From Triticum aestivum (taxonomy: Eukaryota; Streptophyta; Magnoliopsida; Poales; Poaceae), in contig NC_057800.1 in the NCBI RefSeq assembly GCF_018294505.1, forward strand, positions 169,379,703 through 169,443,702: a stretch of 64,000 nucleotides of DNA, read 5' to 3'. This document shows, one piece after another, positions 46,011 through 57,133 of this stretch. Position 1 is the first letter of the stretch. Each line of letters begins with the position of its first letter. A program made the translations under genes and the position numbers. The notes beneath the pieces are model-generated. The model did not search any database, had not been told where the DNA came from, and was given only the letters and a program-made list of their open reading frames with translations.

Positions 46011-46284
46011 GGGCCCACGAGGTAGGGGGCGTGCCCCCCACCCTCGTGGATAGGTGGTGGCCCTTGGCATGGATTCTTCTTCCAATATTTTTTATATATT
46101 CCAAAATAATTCTCCGTTGATTTTCAGGTCATTCCGAGAACTTTTATTTCTGCGCAAAAATAACACCATGGCAATTCTGCTGAAAACAGCGTTAGTCCGG
46201 GTTAGTTCCATTCAAATCATGCAAGTTAGAGTACAAAACAAGGGCAAAAGTGTTTGCAAAAGTAGATACGACGGATACGTATCA
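46011..46284 (-). mobile_element. Athila-II 5' LTR, right portion
   Basis: GGGCCCACGAGGTAGGGGG to GGATACGTATCA completes the LTR begun at 36303. It is followed by TSD ACCCT and then the Tat antisense gene. Confidence 0.8.
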
Positions 46285-46289
46285 ACCCT

Positions 46290-46813
46290 CACAAAGAGGG
46301 TCGCATCACCATCATACTTGAAGTGGAGGGCACACCGCCTACCCAGCCCGCGCGCGTGGGCGAACGTCTGCCAGCTGCGAGCTAGGACTGTGTTTCCCGC
46401 GGCAGAGACCTCCACCGCGACCCACGAAGACTTGCTGCAACAACCGTCTGCCTGCAGCCAGAGACCGCCTGGACCTGTGGACGGCCGTTCGCCGGCGAAT
46501 AACCGCAGGAGCTGAAGCCAGGTGCCAGCCGGGTTCTCCGACCACACGATGAACTCCGGCATCACCTCCGCTGAGTGGAAGCGCAGCTGGGGAGGCCGTG
46601 CAACCACAGCACGCCTCACCTCCTCAACAGGGCTACCACAACCTAGGCGGCTCCCACCACACGAAGAGGCGCCACCGCGGCTGCGAGGGGCCGCGACGGG
46701 GGTCGCAGTGTGCTTGCGGGGGCGACCGCACCCCTCTTGGGCAGTGGTGAGCCAGGCCCCTCCTGGCGAGCTTTCCCCTTCTCCGCAGCTGAGAGCCTCT
46801 TCACAGGCGCCAT
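46290..46813 (-). pseudogene. Antisense gene with B3-like DNA-binding domain in Tat element, 5' part
   Basis: The minus-strand ATG at 46813 starts a basic N-terminus, MAPVKRLSAAEKGKARQ, and the frame shifts near 46640-46680. The following domain resembles the plant B3 fold: EVMPEFIVWSENPAGTW near the start, then SWQTFAHARGLGRR and ALHFKYDGDATLFVRV at the end, in the order and spacing of B3 proteins (W..F...LGL and FxYDG.S.F.V). Athila-II cuts it in the last beta strand, and the remainder is at 34490-34744. B3 domains bind DNA in plant transcription factors. Here the role is unknown and the copy is broken. The gene is antisense to the retrotransposon and lies between integrase and the 3' LTR. 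Confidence 0.6.
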
Positions 46814-46914
46814 GGGCGTCGCTGCCGGCGGTGGAGCAAGGAAGGAGAAGAAGCAGGAGAAGCAAGGAAGAGACAAGAGATGGGGGCTCCGCCCCCCGCT
46901 TCCCATTTATAGCC

Positions 46915-46922
46915 AAGGGGAG
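46915..46922 (-). promoter_or_regulatory. TATA box of the antisense B3-like gene
   Basis: The minus strand reads CTATAAATGG about 100 bp upstream of the ATG at 46813. This supports an independent antisense promoter. Confidence 0.55.
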
Positions 46923-47156
46923 GCCAACTGCCGGCCTCCATGATCCAAGGTAGTAATGATCCTTTTTCTGCATGCAGCAAGGACCCGTCAAGTTGGGCAG
47001 TTCCCGAGGCAGCGTGAGGAAGCGGAGACGCCCACGTCCAATCAGTCGCCATGCGTCGACTAAGGCTGTAGGCTGTTGGGTCCCGCGGTGCTCCACACTT
47101 GCCCTTTGGCTTCGCCTTGAAGCCAAGCCCGAGTGCGCCTTCGGCCCGGGAGATAC

Positions 47157-48059
47157 TGTCGGTGTTCTGGGAACGGGGATCCCCAAACTTGCCTGCATGC
47201 GGCCCGCAGCGTGGCTCCTCCAGCGGCCCCGTACGGCCCATCTTCACCAGCAAACATTCAAGACCCTTGTGAGGGGCCAAGCCTCGCGAGGCGGACGATG
47301 CAAGACCTCCTCAGTGGCGGCCTCACTAGGCTGGCTCGCGAGGGGCGGAGAGATCAAGGCAAGGCGAACCTCGCGAGGTTCCAATGACGTAAGCCATGAC
47401 GATCAAGACCAGGCGGGCACCAGCGAGCACAGTGTCCTCGTCCCCTCTTTGGTGTTAAGGAAGCAAGCACAGGCGAGGAGTCCCGAGGCATCAGACAAAG
47501 GTTTCCATATCGGTGCAACAAGACCAAGACCAGCAGGATGGCAGGACGGAGGTCACCGTGGATCCCAAGACAGCGTCACCACCGGAGCCTTTGGCAGGCG
47601 AAGACTACTTTTGTCAGGATAGCTTGTACTAGTTGTCCCCCTTCAAATTGGCCGTTGTGGGATCCCTTCCCGCTCAATATTTGGGAAGAGGACCAGGGCC
47701 TCTATAAATAGGACTAGCCACCACCATAGCTAGGCATCTGATCTTGGGTTGGGATCTCATCTTAGATCTCTCATCTTGGATCGGAGCCATTCCATCCTTA
47801 GCCTCACACAAGTTCACCAAGCACAAGAACACCTCTCCTCAGGAGGCTGTTCTTCCATTGCAACACCACACCACACTGGAGTAGAGTATTACACCACATC
47901 GGTGGCCCGAACCAGTATAAACTCTTGTGTCTCTTGTTCTTTGGGTTCGTCAAGCTAGGCCATGAGATCGTTGAGTGCACGAGCTAGAGAGGGGGAAGAT
48001 CTTCGTGCGCATCCCAGTGTTTGAACCTCAAGGGTTTTGCCGGAACCCGAAATCCGACA
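47157..48059 (+). mobile_element. Tat element 3' LTR
   Basis: This 903-bp LTR runs from TGTCGGTGTTCTGGGAACGG to CCGAAATCCGACA, with a TATAAATAG box at about 47702-47711 and a leader downstream. It is preceded by a GGGAGATAC purine stretch. The right TSD is GGCTG. The same family is seen as a solo LTR at 59474-60385. Confidence 0.85.
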
Positions 48060-49978
48060 GGGCTGAAGCCGACGACTAGTAACTTTCAGGTTTAAAAAGG
48101 CCGCACAGGAGTCACAACTAAATCAAAAAAATAATACAAGTATGATAAACCATACAAAATAGACGCGTAATAAGGCAAAAGGTACAATTGTCATTTAATA
48201 CATGATATTTCATTCATTCAAGGATTACATATTTGGGACACTGGTCCTCTATCGCCCGAGCACCATCCATCACGATGGGAAAATACTGCTCGAGACATCG
48301 ATGCTCCTTTCTAGCAGGCGGGGGACCGGTGGCCATCTCAACTGGCTTGATCTTGGGCTAGTGCAGCATGGTCTTCACAAAGGCCATCTGAGCTCCCTCA
48401 ATGCAGACAAAGCGCTTAACAACGTTAATCCGGGAGGCCGCGTCACGCAGTTTCTGCACCAGGCCGAAGTAACTGCTCGGTATTGACTCTGCTGGCCACA
48501 GCCGGACATAGAGGTCCTTCATGGCAGGTTCCACCATCCGATGCAGCTCCATCAGTTGCTTCATCTAGTTGCTTAGGAGGGGAGGGTGTTCGAGCACCTG
48601 GAACTGCACCCAGAATAGCTTGTGTTCTGTATCACCCTCCCGAGCTACATAATACCTCGCCGCGTCCGCCACACTCATTGGGAACTCCGCAAATGAGCCT
48701 GAGGAATGCCAGACTCGTGTGAGCAACGCAAACCTGGGGCCGCCAAAGACACTTTGAGGCAAGTATGGCTTATCATTGGCAATTTGCTTCACTTGATGGA
48801 GCTCTCATCGGGCGCCCTCGTCTTTGACCTCGTCTCCTAGATCTCTTGCTTCACCTTGGAAAGCTCGGTGGCCTGATCCTTATCCTTTTGCTCAAGGTCC
48901 TCACATTTAGTGATGGCATCCTTGTGTTCCTACTGTAGTTCTGCCACTCTATCCTCGTGCTTCCCACTCATGGCTTTCACCGTCTTGAGTTCGGCGGCCA
49001 CTCACTCGGCTACCACCTTCTGTTCGGCCGCCTCGTTCTGGGCCTTCTTCAGTTCGGCCTTGAGGCCCTCGACCTCTGCGGCGACAGCTGCAATCATAAT
49101 TAAGCACCTCTTGCTTAGGGATAATTCTGAATACTTTGCTCGACAAGAAAAATACAAATTACTAAGTCTTGACCGGACTAACCACGCGCTTTGTCAAACC
49201 ACTTGTTGACGAGGTCGAGCTCCTCATTAGAGCTTTTGACCTTTTGATTTATCTCTTCCAGCGTTGCGGCATTAGCAGCTGCCGCCAACAACGAGGCCTA
49301 CAAAAACAACAAAAAGAAACCACATTGTTTAAAACTCCCAATTCCATGATTTTCGATCCTCTGCCAGGTTTTTCAATCCTGACAGAGTCTCGGGGGCTGC
49401 TATATACAAGGATGGTACAATTTGTTGAGAAAATTTGCTTTATGGGAAGAATATTACATGGCTTACCTCAAAATCCTGTTAGGAAGCCATCGAAGGCTTC
49501 CTTTAGTCCGCTGTTAACGGATCGAATAGTTTGCAACACCACGCCCATTAGGGTGCGCTGCTCTGCAATGACAGAGGAGATGTTCAAAGCCTCGTCCATC
49601 ACATCCGGCCAACCAGCCACAACCTGATTCGCCGGTGTTCGGTGCTGGCGGCGGGGCATCGGCTCCCCCTTCGTTGGAGGGCGGAATTGACGCCTCCGGG
49701 GGCCTTGGGGTCTCAGGAGCCATCTTACGGGAGGGCTCGGATTGACCAGGCTCCCCCCTTTGTTCACCAGGAGGCATCCCCCCTCCCGGTCTTCGGTGAC
49801 CGAGGTATTGACCCCGGCCATGATTTCGTCACCTACACCTCCTGTTTTCAGAATGGGTGGTGTCCTTCGGGACAACACCTCCCCGGTCTCCCTGATGACC
49901 ATGGGAGGCGTAGAACGCAATGCAGACCCACTCTCCGTCAGTTCGGTCGATGGAGAAGTCGCCTCCAAGACTTGACCG
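48060..49978 (+). mobile_element. Relic of a second PF04195-bearing Gypsy element
   Basis: The sequence right after the Tat LTR (AAGCCGACGACTAGTAACTTTC) is the reverse complement of 11255-11285 in the Fatima-like element. The PF04195-type gene here is on the minus strand, so the retrotransposon itself is plus-strand. Tat is inserted in it at 48060 and the Angela-type element at 49979. Confidence 0.7.
48214..49978 (-). pseudogene. Second PF04195-family gene, C-terminal exons, pseudogene
   Basis: The 3' end is the TGA complement at 48214-48216 after KYVILE. The last exon contains LWPAESIPSSYFGLVQKL and SVADAARYYVAREGDTEHK, collinear with the C-terminus of the copy at 10652-11136. Nonsense codons interrupt it at about 48358 and 48565. 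Upstream, minus-strand exons encode an A/E-rich coiled coil (about 48900-49090) and the segment around 49500-49650 (DEALNISSVIAEQRTLMGVV). The N-terminal PF04195 domain is absent because the Angela-type LTR begins at 49979. It differs enough from the first copy to be a separate lineage. Confidence 0.7.
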
Positions 49979-51725
49979 TGAAGGAAATATGCCCTAGAGG
50001 CAATAATAAAGATGTTATTTATGTTTCCTTATATCATGATAAATGTTTATTATTCAGGCTAGAATTGTATTAACCGGAAACTTGATACATGTGTGAATAC
50101 ATAGACAAAACAAAGTGTCCCTAGTATGCCTCTACTTGACTAGCTCGTTAATCAAAGATGGTTAAGTTTCCTGACCATAGACATTTGTTGTCATTTGATG
50201 AACTGGATCACATCATTAGGAGAATGATGTGATGGACAAGACCCATCCGTTAGCTTAGCATAATGATCATTTAGTTTTATTGCTATTGCTTTCTTCATGA
50301 CTTATACATATTCCTCTGACCATGAGATTATGCAACTCCAGAATACCGGAGGAACACCTTGTGTGCTATCAAACTTCACAACGTAACTGGGTGATTATAA
50401 AGATGCTCTGCAGGTGTCTCCAAAGGTGTTTGTTGAGTTGGCATAGATCAAGATTAGGATTTGTCACTCCATATATCGGAGAGGTATCTCTGGGCCCTCT
50501 CTGTAATGCACATCACTATAAGTCTTGGAAGCACTGTGATTAATGAGTTAGTTGCAGGATGATGCATTACGGAATGAGTAAAGAGACTTGCCAGTAACGA
50601 TATTGAACTAGGTATGATGATACCGACGATCGAATCTCGGGCAAGTAACATACCGATGACAAAGGGAATAACGTATGTTGTTATGCGGTTTGATCGATAA
50701 AGATCTTCGTAGAATATGTAGGAACCAATATGAGCATCCAGTTTTCGCTATTGGTTATTGACCGAAGATGTGTCTCGGTCATGTCTACATAGTTCTCGAA
50801 CCCGTAGGGTCTGCACGCTTAACGTTTGATGACGATTTGTATTATGAGTTATGTGTTTTGGTGACCAAAGTTTCTTTGGAGTCCCAGATGAGATCACGGA
50901 CATGAAAAGGAGTCTCGAAATGGTCGAGAGGTAAAGATTCGTATATTGGAAGGTTATATTTGGACATCAGAATGGTTCCGAGTGATTCGGGTATTTTTTC
51001 GGAGTACCGAGGGGTTACCGGAACCCCCCGGGGAAGTGTTGGGCAACCGTGGGCCTAAGGGAGAGAGAGGGAAGTCCGCAGGGGATGCCGCGCACCCCCC
51101 TCCTAGGGAGTCTGAATAGGACAAGGAGAGGGGGGCGGCACCCCCCTTCCCTTCCCCCTCCCTCTCCTTCATATTCCCTCCGGTGGAGAAAAGGAAAAGG
51201 GGGGCGAATCCTACTTGGACTAGGAGTCCAAGTAGGACTCCCCCCATGGCGCGCCCCTCCTGGCCGCTGGCCTCTCTCACCCCTCCTTTATATACGTGGG
51301 CAGGGGGCACCCCAAAGACAGACCAAGAAATCTCTTAGCCGTGTGCGGTGCCCCCCTCCACACTTTACTCCTCCGGTCATAGCATCGTAGTGCTTAGGCG
51401 AAGCCCTGCGCGGATCACATCACCATCACCATCACCATGCCGTCGTGCTGTTGGAACTCTTCCTCGGCCCTCTACTGGACCAAGAGCTCGAGGGACGTCA
51501 TTGAGCTGAACGTGTGCTGAACACGGAGGTGTCGTACGTTCGGTACTTAGATCGGTTGGATCATGAAGACGTTCGACTACATCAACCGCGTTAACATAAT
51601 GCTTCCGCTTTCGGTCTACGAGGGTACGTGGACACACTCTCACCTTCTCGTTTCTATGCATCTCCTAGATAGATCTTGTGTGATCGTAGGAAATTTTTTG
51701 AAATTGCATGCTACGTTCCCCAACT
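49979..51725 (+). mobile_element. Angela/WIS/BARE-1-type Copia 5' LTR
   Basis: It begins TGAAGGAAATATGCCCTAGA and ends TTGCATGCTACGTTCCCCAAC plus one base; the usual final A is T here. A TATATA box lies at about 51289-51294, followed by a leader including TTAGCCGTGTGCGGTGCC. The sequence agrees throughout with the very abundant Triticeae Copia family. It is inserted in the PF04195-type gene relic. Its own 3' half is not in the window. Confidence 0.9.
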
Positions 51726-51726
51726 G

Positions 51727-51740
51727 TGGTATCAGAGCCA
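51727..51740 (+). promoter_or_regulatory. Angela-type primer binding site (initiator tRNA-Met)
   Basis: TGGTATCAGAGCCA begins one base after the LTR and is the usual Copia primer site. Confidence 0.9.
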
Positions 51741-52620
51741 AGTTTATGCGTAGATGATATGCACGAGTAGAACACAGAGAGTTGTGGGCGATAATAGTCA
51801 TATTGCTTACAACCAGCGTCTTACTTTGATTCAGCGGTATTGTTGGATGAAGCAGCCCGACCGACATTACATGACCGCGTTCATGAGACTGGTTCTACCG
51901 ACGTGCTTTGCACACAGGTGGCTGGCGGGTGTCTGTTTCTCCAACTTTAGTTGAATCAAGTTTGACTACGGTTGGTCCTTGTTGAAGGTTAAAATAGCAC
52001 ACTTGACGAAAAATTGTTGTGGTTTTGATGCGTAGGTAAGAACGTTTCAAGCTAGAAGCCCGTAGCAGCCACGTAAAACTTGCAACAACAAAGTAGAGGA
52101 CGTCTAACTTGTTTTTGCAGGGCATGTTGTGATGTGATATGGTCAAGACATGATGAGATATTAATTTTTGTATGAGATGATCATGTTTTGTAAAAGTTAT
52201 CGGCAACTTGGAGGAGCCTTATGGTTGTCGCTTTATTGTATGAAATGCAATCGCCATGTAATTGCTTTAATTTATCACTAAGCGGTAGCGATAGTCGTAG
52301 AAGCAATAGTTGGTGAGACAACAACGATGCTACGATGGAGATCAAGGTGTCTAGTTGGTGACGATGGAGATCATGACGGTGCTTTGGAGATGGATATCAA
52401 AGGCACAAGATGATGATGGACATATCATGTCACATGTTTTGATTGCATGTGATGTTTATCTTTAATGCATCTTATTTTGCTTAGTACGGCAGTAGCATTA
52501 TAAGATGATCCCTCACTAAATTTCAAGGTACAAGTGTTCTCCTTGAGTATGACCGTTGCTATAGTTCGTCGTGTCGAGACACCACGTGATGATCGGGTGT
52601 GATAAGCTCTACGTTCACAT
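51741..52620 (+). mobile_element. Angela-type untranslated leader, cut by CACTA element
   Basis: 880 bp of leader (ATGCACGAGTAGAACACA, CAAGACATGATGAGATATT, GACACCACGTGATGATCGGG) match the family from memory. The leader contains no ORF and stops at CAT (52618-52620), the target site of the CACTA insertion, before gag would begin. Confidence 0.8.
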
Positions 52621-52637
52621 CACTACAAAAAAAAATA

Positions 52638-52789
52638 CACTTCCGTGATGATACGTGTTTGTCACAGTAGGTCGCGTTTTCTGTCATGCATGTACATCCA
52701 TGACAAATTTATGACAGAATCAAGATAGTCATGCATGTGCTGTCATAGAAGTGTTCCATGACATTGCCAAAATTATCATCACGGAAGTG
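52638..52789. repeat. Subterminal foldback of the CACTA element
   Basis: CACTTCCGTGATGATA at 52638-52653 is perfectly inverted at 52774-52789, giving a hairpin with a 120-bp loop just inside the terminus. Additional CACTTCC/GGAAGTG words lie to the right. Confidence 0.85.
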
Positions 52790-53039
52790 TCCACTTCCAT
52801 GACGATAAATCGCGCGCCACAGAAGTGCTTTCATCAAGGGTGACCGACACATAGCATCCACCGTAACGGAATGCCGTTAAGCTATCGGGTCGGATTTTGG
52901 ATCCGATAACCCATTAACAGCCACGACCAATGCCGATTTTCCACGTGTAAAATTCTCATTGGCTGACGGATCCACACGTCAGCTCCGCGTTGGCACAGGT
53001 GTCACTCATCCAACGGTTGAGATGGTCCTATGATATATT

Positions 53040-54150
53040 GACACGTGGACCGGCCCAAAAGTGGCCCATAAAGTTTAAATGGGCCGGCCCAACCGAAGGC
53101 CCATAAGATTTAGCGGACCATAATGGGCCGGCCCAGCTAAAGGCCCATAAAATTTAGCGGACCATAATGTGCCGGCCCAGCTAAAGGCCCACATGATTTT
53201 GCAGACCATAATGGGCCGGGCCAGCTAAAGGCCCATAAGATTTTGCGGACCACAATGGGCCGGCCCAGCTAAAGGCCCACAAGATTCTGCAGACCATAAT
53301 GGGCCGGCCAGCTAAAGGCCCAACATTCTCTGTCAAATCGGCCCGTCAACGGCCTGTCCTAAACTTGTCATCAATGAATGTGGCCCATGGTCACTTCTGG
53401 CCCGTTAACAGTCCGCTAAGTAATTGGGCCGAATTACGGCCCGGTGCATTTCCGGCCTGTTAAAGGCCCGGCTTCATTTGGGCCCATTTAGAGGCCATCA
53501 AAAATTTTGGCCCATAAACGACCGTGAAGGATTTGGGTCATATTCGGCCATGTCTGACATTCGGCCTGTTAGAGGCCCACTATAGCTTTGGGCCACTTTC
53601 GGCCTGTTGTCATTTTCGGCCTGTTAACGCCGGACGTAAACCATGGGCCATATGTGGCCCAACGTCATATCGGGCCCATTAACGGCCCATATAAAAATGA
53701 CGATAATCTAGCCCGACCGAAGTTCCAGCCTGTTAAAGGCCCGTGTATTAGGTCAGCGCATTTACGGCCCATCCGAATTTCGGCCTGTCAAAGATCCGCA
53801 TCGTAAATGGGCCACCATTTCGGCCTGCTAAGTCTAGTGGGTTATTTGGCACAATCAGGGCCCAATCTCACTTTTGGTCTATTAAAGGCCCATGTTTTTT
53901 ATGGGCTCGAGATATTTATACCTGTAAACGGCCTATTTTTACCGAGGGCCCAAATTATGTTTAGGCCTGTTAAAGGCCCACTATGGGCACAGGCCTACGA
54001 GAAAAATATGAAAGCTTATGCTGATTTAGGCCCAAATATTTTTAGTGGGCTACATGCCAATTTTGGCCCGTAATCGTTTTTAGCCCAATTGGAATGGGCC
54101 CGACAAATGTTGGCATGTTGGGCTCCTACGAAACTTTCGGCCGAATACAT
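53040..54150. repeat. GGCCC-rich subterminal repeats, including a 44-bp tandem array
   Basis: Five units of exactly 44 bp begin at 53101, 53145, 53189, 53233 and 53277, each carrying TAATGGGCCGGCCCAGCTAAAGG-like sequence. Beyond them, dispersed GGCCTGTTAAAGGCCC and TTTCGGCC words continue to about 54150. Such subterminal repeats are the usual binding sites of the CACTA-encoded DNA-binding protein. Confidence 0.85.
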
Positions 54151-56371
54151 TACTAAGATAAACCTACACTATGCAAAAATAGCGTCGTAATTACTGCAGC
54201 CTGAAGCAGCATCATAAATGTTGTATCACAACAAAATAAATTCCAACCATACAACAAAAGGCCTGTTGGCATAAAGTTTACAGTCATTCCAGATAAAAGC
54301 ACCATCAGATGTATAGAAGAACAGATCATTTGACCCGAGTGCTAATGTTTCAGGCTGTAGAATCTGATGGAGCAGCACGATCTCCACCTTTTTCCGTCAT
54401 TGCTCTTGAACAATGAAGTGAATGTCTGATAGTATGGTTTCAAAACCATTCATATCTTGACGACATTTCTCAACCACTATTCTTGTTTCCGAAACAACGT
54501 CCATTAGGGATTGGACTTGTGTCTGGAGCACAGATATATCACTCTGTCTAGCAAGAATATTTTGTTCAGTAGGCGATTTGGACGAGGTTACCTTGACAAC
54601 CAACCCAGAATTACGCAGGAAGGTGCTTTTTGCACTGTTAGTGGAGAGATACCGATGCACTGCAGCAAGAGGTAACATTGTGCCTGTAGTAACCTCGTCA
54701 CCTTCAGGTGGTTGTGGCTGTTCAATCATTTGTTCCATAGCTTCCTAAAAGTTTGAACTTGTAGATTAGTGTACCAGATAAGTTACTAATGAGACAAAAA
54801 CAAACAAAGTAGGTTAAACATTTATACATAACTTATTTTGGTGAACTACTGTAATACATTAGCATGTATTGTAGTGCCAACTACATAATAAAATCACTTT
54901 CGGGACATATGTCCATGTAGCATGCCTACTGTATTGTCTATTTCCTCACATTCATTGACATCTAAGGATAAAGAGACATGGTTTAAAGTAGGATGAACAT
55001 AGTATGACATCATTTATATCATGGGCAAACAGATATAAAACAAACAGGCTATTTTATCATTGTGTGCGCACGTGAACATAACAACTAGATTACAGATCAA
55101 GACCAAAAGAATATCCTTCATCTCTTTTAAACCATGTAAGGTGAAATGATACGTTAAGACAACTGTGAATAAAAGTGAACAGAGTAATTGAAATTGGCTG
55201 CAAACCAAGTAGTTAAATGAACACATCACAGTACCAATCAATTCAAGGCAGGAGGAGTAAGGACTTACAACAGCAGCTTAAACTGGTGTGATCATGCCCT
55301 TCATCTTGCTGGTGTGGCAATCCTTGAAGATTTGCTCTGCATTCGGTTCAGGTTCTTTTTGGTCCGCACGGGCTTTCCTCTGTATTTGGAACAAGTCAAT
55401 ATAGATACGATAATATGGCACAAAAAAGAAGGAAGTAGCAGCTATTTACAAGAGCCTCGCAGTGTGCAATATAGCTACGAGATCCTGTTGTCTGTTGGAA
55501 TTTCACTTTAGAACGGTTGGTTTTATTCTTCAAACAGTTATCCTAGAAGAAGATACACTTGTAAGGCACATACATAAATACAAGTTCAATATGTGGTCTG
55601 GTCAAATACATATAGCCTACCTGATACTTTGGATCAGACCAGTGTTTAACGAGGGTTGTCCAGTCTTCATCTGTAATATATTCCACTGGAGATGTTTGGG
55701 AGATTTCATTGTTAGCCTTGCCTTCAAAGTGAGATTTTCTAAGGTGGTACCGGTACTTTCGCAGAGCAGACTGAAAAACATGAGTGCATGCTTGTTTAGT
55801 TGCATCATCTTTCGGATCCAACTTGAACCTCATCTGTTGAAAAATGAATGTGAGTCTTATTAGGAGGAAGCTAGAAAGTATGGGACAGAGCAAGACAATA
55901 TTACTAATTGCGATGAATAACATTACTTACGGATAAATGGTCAAGGAAGGTGTTAAACTGGGTATTGTCTTACTCATTCCTGTACTGGATCCACGTTGGG
56001 AGGATACGTGAATGACACCTAACGGCAACGGCTGCCTCTGATACTAACTTGGCTGACTCTGTAGCATCACGTGGCCTTTTTAAACCTGCCTCAAAATGGA
56101 TCTCCATTCTTCCTCCTTTAGATTTTGTTAATCTGTCAAGCATTATCCCTGATGTCTGTTTCCGCTTGCACCGTGGTGCTAGTTCAACAACGAATATGGA
56201 AAGTGTTAGTGTACATCAAACTGTGAGAGTACATATAAAGGAGCATGCAACTGCAACTTGACTTGGTCAGGTACCGTCTTGGTGTTGATGCTCATGAGGT
56301 TCATATGATCTTGCCAAGTCTTGTTGTGTCAGCAGTGCTTCCACTACTAGGGAAAAACTTATAGGCAGACG

Positions 56372-56620
56372 CTTACTAGTAGCGAGGGTTTATAACCCTC
56401 GCTACTGCTACTTACTAGTAGCGCTGGTTTTTAACCCTCGCTACTACTAAGTTGATACTAGTAGCGCGGGTTTTTAACCCTCGCTACTACTAGGCGTTCT
56501 ATACCGTGCCCTCCCGGGCCATGCCATAGTAGTAGCGAGGGGTACAAACCCGCGCTACTACTAAGTTGATAGTAGTAGCGCGGTTTTACACCCCTCGCTA
56601 CTACTAAGTACGAGGTAGGT
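56372..56620. repeat. Palindromic GTAGCGAGGG/CCCTCGCTAC subterminal repeats (left)
   Basis: Several near-perfect hairpins are visible, for example AGTAGCGAGGG-TTTATAA-CCCTCGCTACT at 56380-56408, with further inverted copies to 56610. The right subterminal region (57174-57350) has matching copies. Confidence 0.85.
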
Positions 56621-56801
56621 GAAATCCCCGTATCCTCACCCGAATCCCTCCTCTCTCCCTCACTTTCCCCCTATCTCACTTTGCTCGTCTCTCCCTCATA
56701 CTCCAGTGGTGGCCGCCGCTGGTACACGCTACTTTCTTCGCCCCCTCCCTCTCCGACATCCCTCCGGTGGGCGGTCGCCGGAGCTCCTCACCGCCGCCAA
56801 G

Positions 56802-57133
56802 ATGCGGAAGCACGACCACGACATCCTCCTCCTCGCCGCCTTCACCGTCTTCTTCTTGCTCCAGGTCAGCCCTCCTCCTCCCCCCTCTCCGATTCAATCC
56901 GGAATGCTAGCTGACCCATCCCCATCCTCCTCCGGCAGCACGAGGGCAACTTCTCGTTCCGGGTGAAGTGGACCTCCTCCTGCCACCGCGAGGAGCTGCT
57001 CCCCACGCACGATGCCAAGATGCAGGTCCTCCAGCTCCCAGCCCACGCCGGGCTGGCCTCCGCGGCCGCCCTCGACGGCTTCCACGAGGCACGCGTCATG
57101 GCCGAGATCTCCCTGCTCCTGGCCAACGTGCGC
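56802..57133 (+). pseudogene. Captured 5' fragment of a plant FG-GAP-repeat membrane protein gene (NERD1/At3g51050-like)
   Basis: The ATG at 56802 starts MRKHDHDILLLAAFTVFFLL (exon 1, 56802-56864), a basic N-terminus followed by one hydrophobic membrane anchor. A 74-bp intron with GT-AG ends (56865-56938) is retained. Exon 2 reads HEGNFSFRVKW and later LPTHDAKMQVLQLPAHA and DGFHEARVMAEISLL, up to about 57133. From memory this order matches the N-terminus of the single-copy plant FG-GAP/integrin-alpha-like protein At3g51050. About 25 residues around the first FG-GAP motif (DLNGDG region) appear deleted in the fragment. Intron retention shows DNA-level capture, not retroposition. It is unlikely to make a working protein but may produce small RNAs against the parent gene. 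Confidence 0.65.

Larger units (their letters stand above)
34745..46284 (-). mobile_element. Athila-II: Athila-lineage Gypsy element (minus strand), deleted, with LARD-2 inside its LTR
   Basis: It is flanked by a perfect 5-bp TSD, ACCCT (34740-34744 and 46285-46289). The 5' LTR is at right (36303-37418 plus 46011-46284, split by LARD-2). The primer site is tRNA-Asp-like and a gag pseudogene reads leftwards. The left LTR (34745-35013) is cut short and fused directly to gag, so the rest of gag, all of pol, the polypurine tract and most of the 3' LTR are deleted. Confidence 0.85.
31813..48059 (+). mobile_element. Tat-lineage Gypsy element (plus strand), right part, with nested insertions
   Basis: It is seen from within pol (RNase H) to the 3' LTR. 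Components are RNase H-integrase (31813-33648), 3' non-coding DNA, an antisense B3-like gene split by Athila-II (34745-46284), and the LTR at 47157-48059 with right TSD GGCTG (48060-48064). The 5' part lies left of the Fatima-like insertion and outside the window. Confidence 0.8.

Noticed and set aside
51417..51440. CATCAC repeat as a His-tract coding sequence
   Set aside because: It lies in the R/U5 part of the Angela-type LTR leader, without ORF support.
53101..53325. CRISPR-like repeat array
   Set aside because: The units are continuous 44-bp tandem repeats without unique spacers, in a eukaryotic CACTA terminus.
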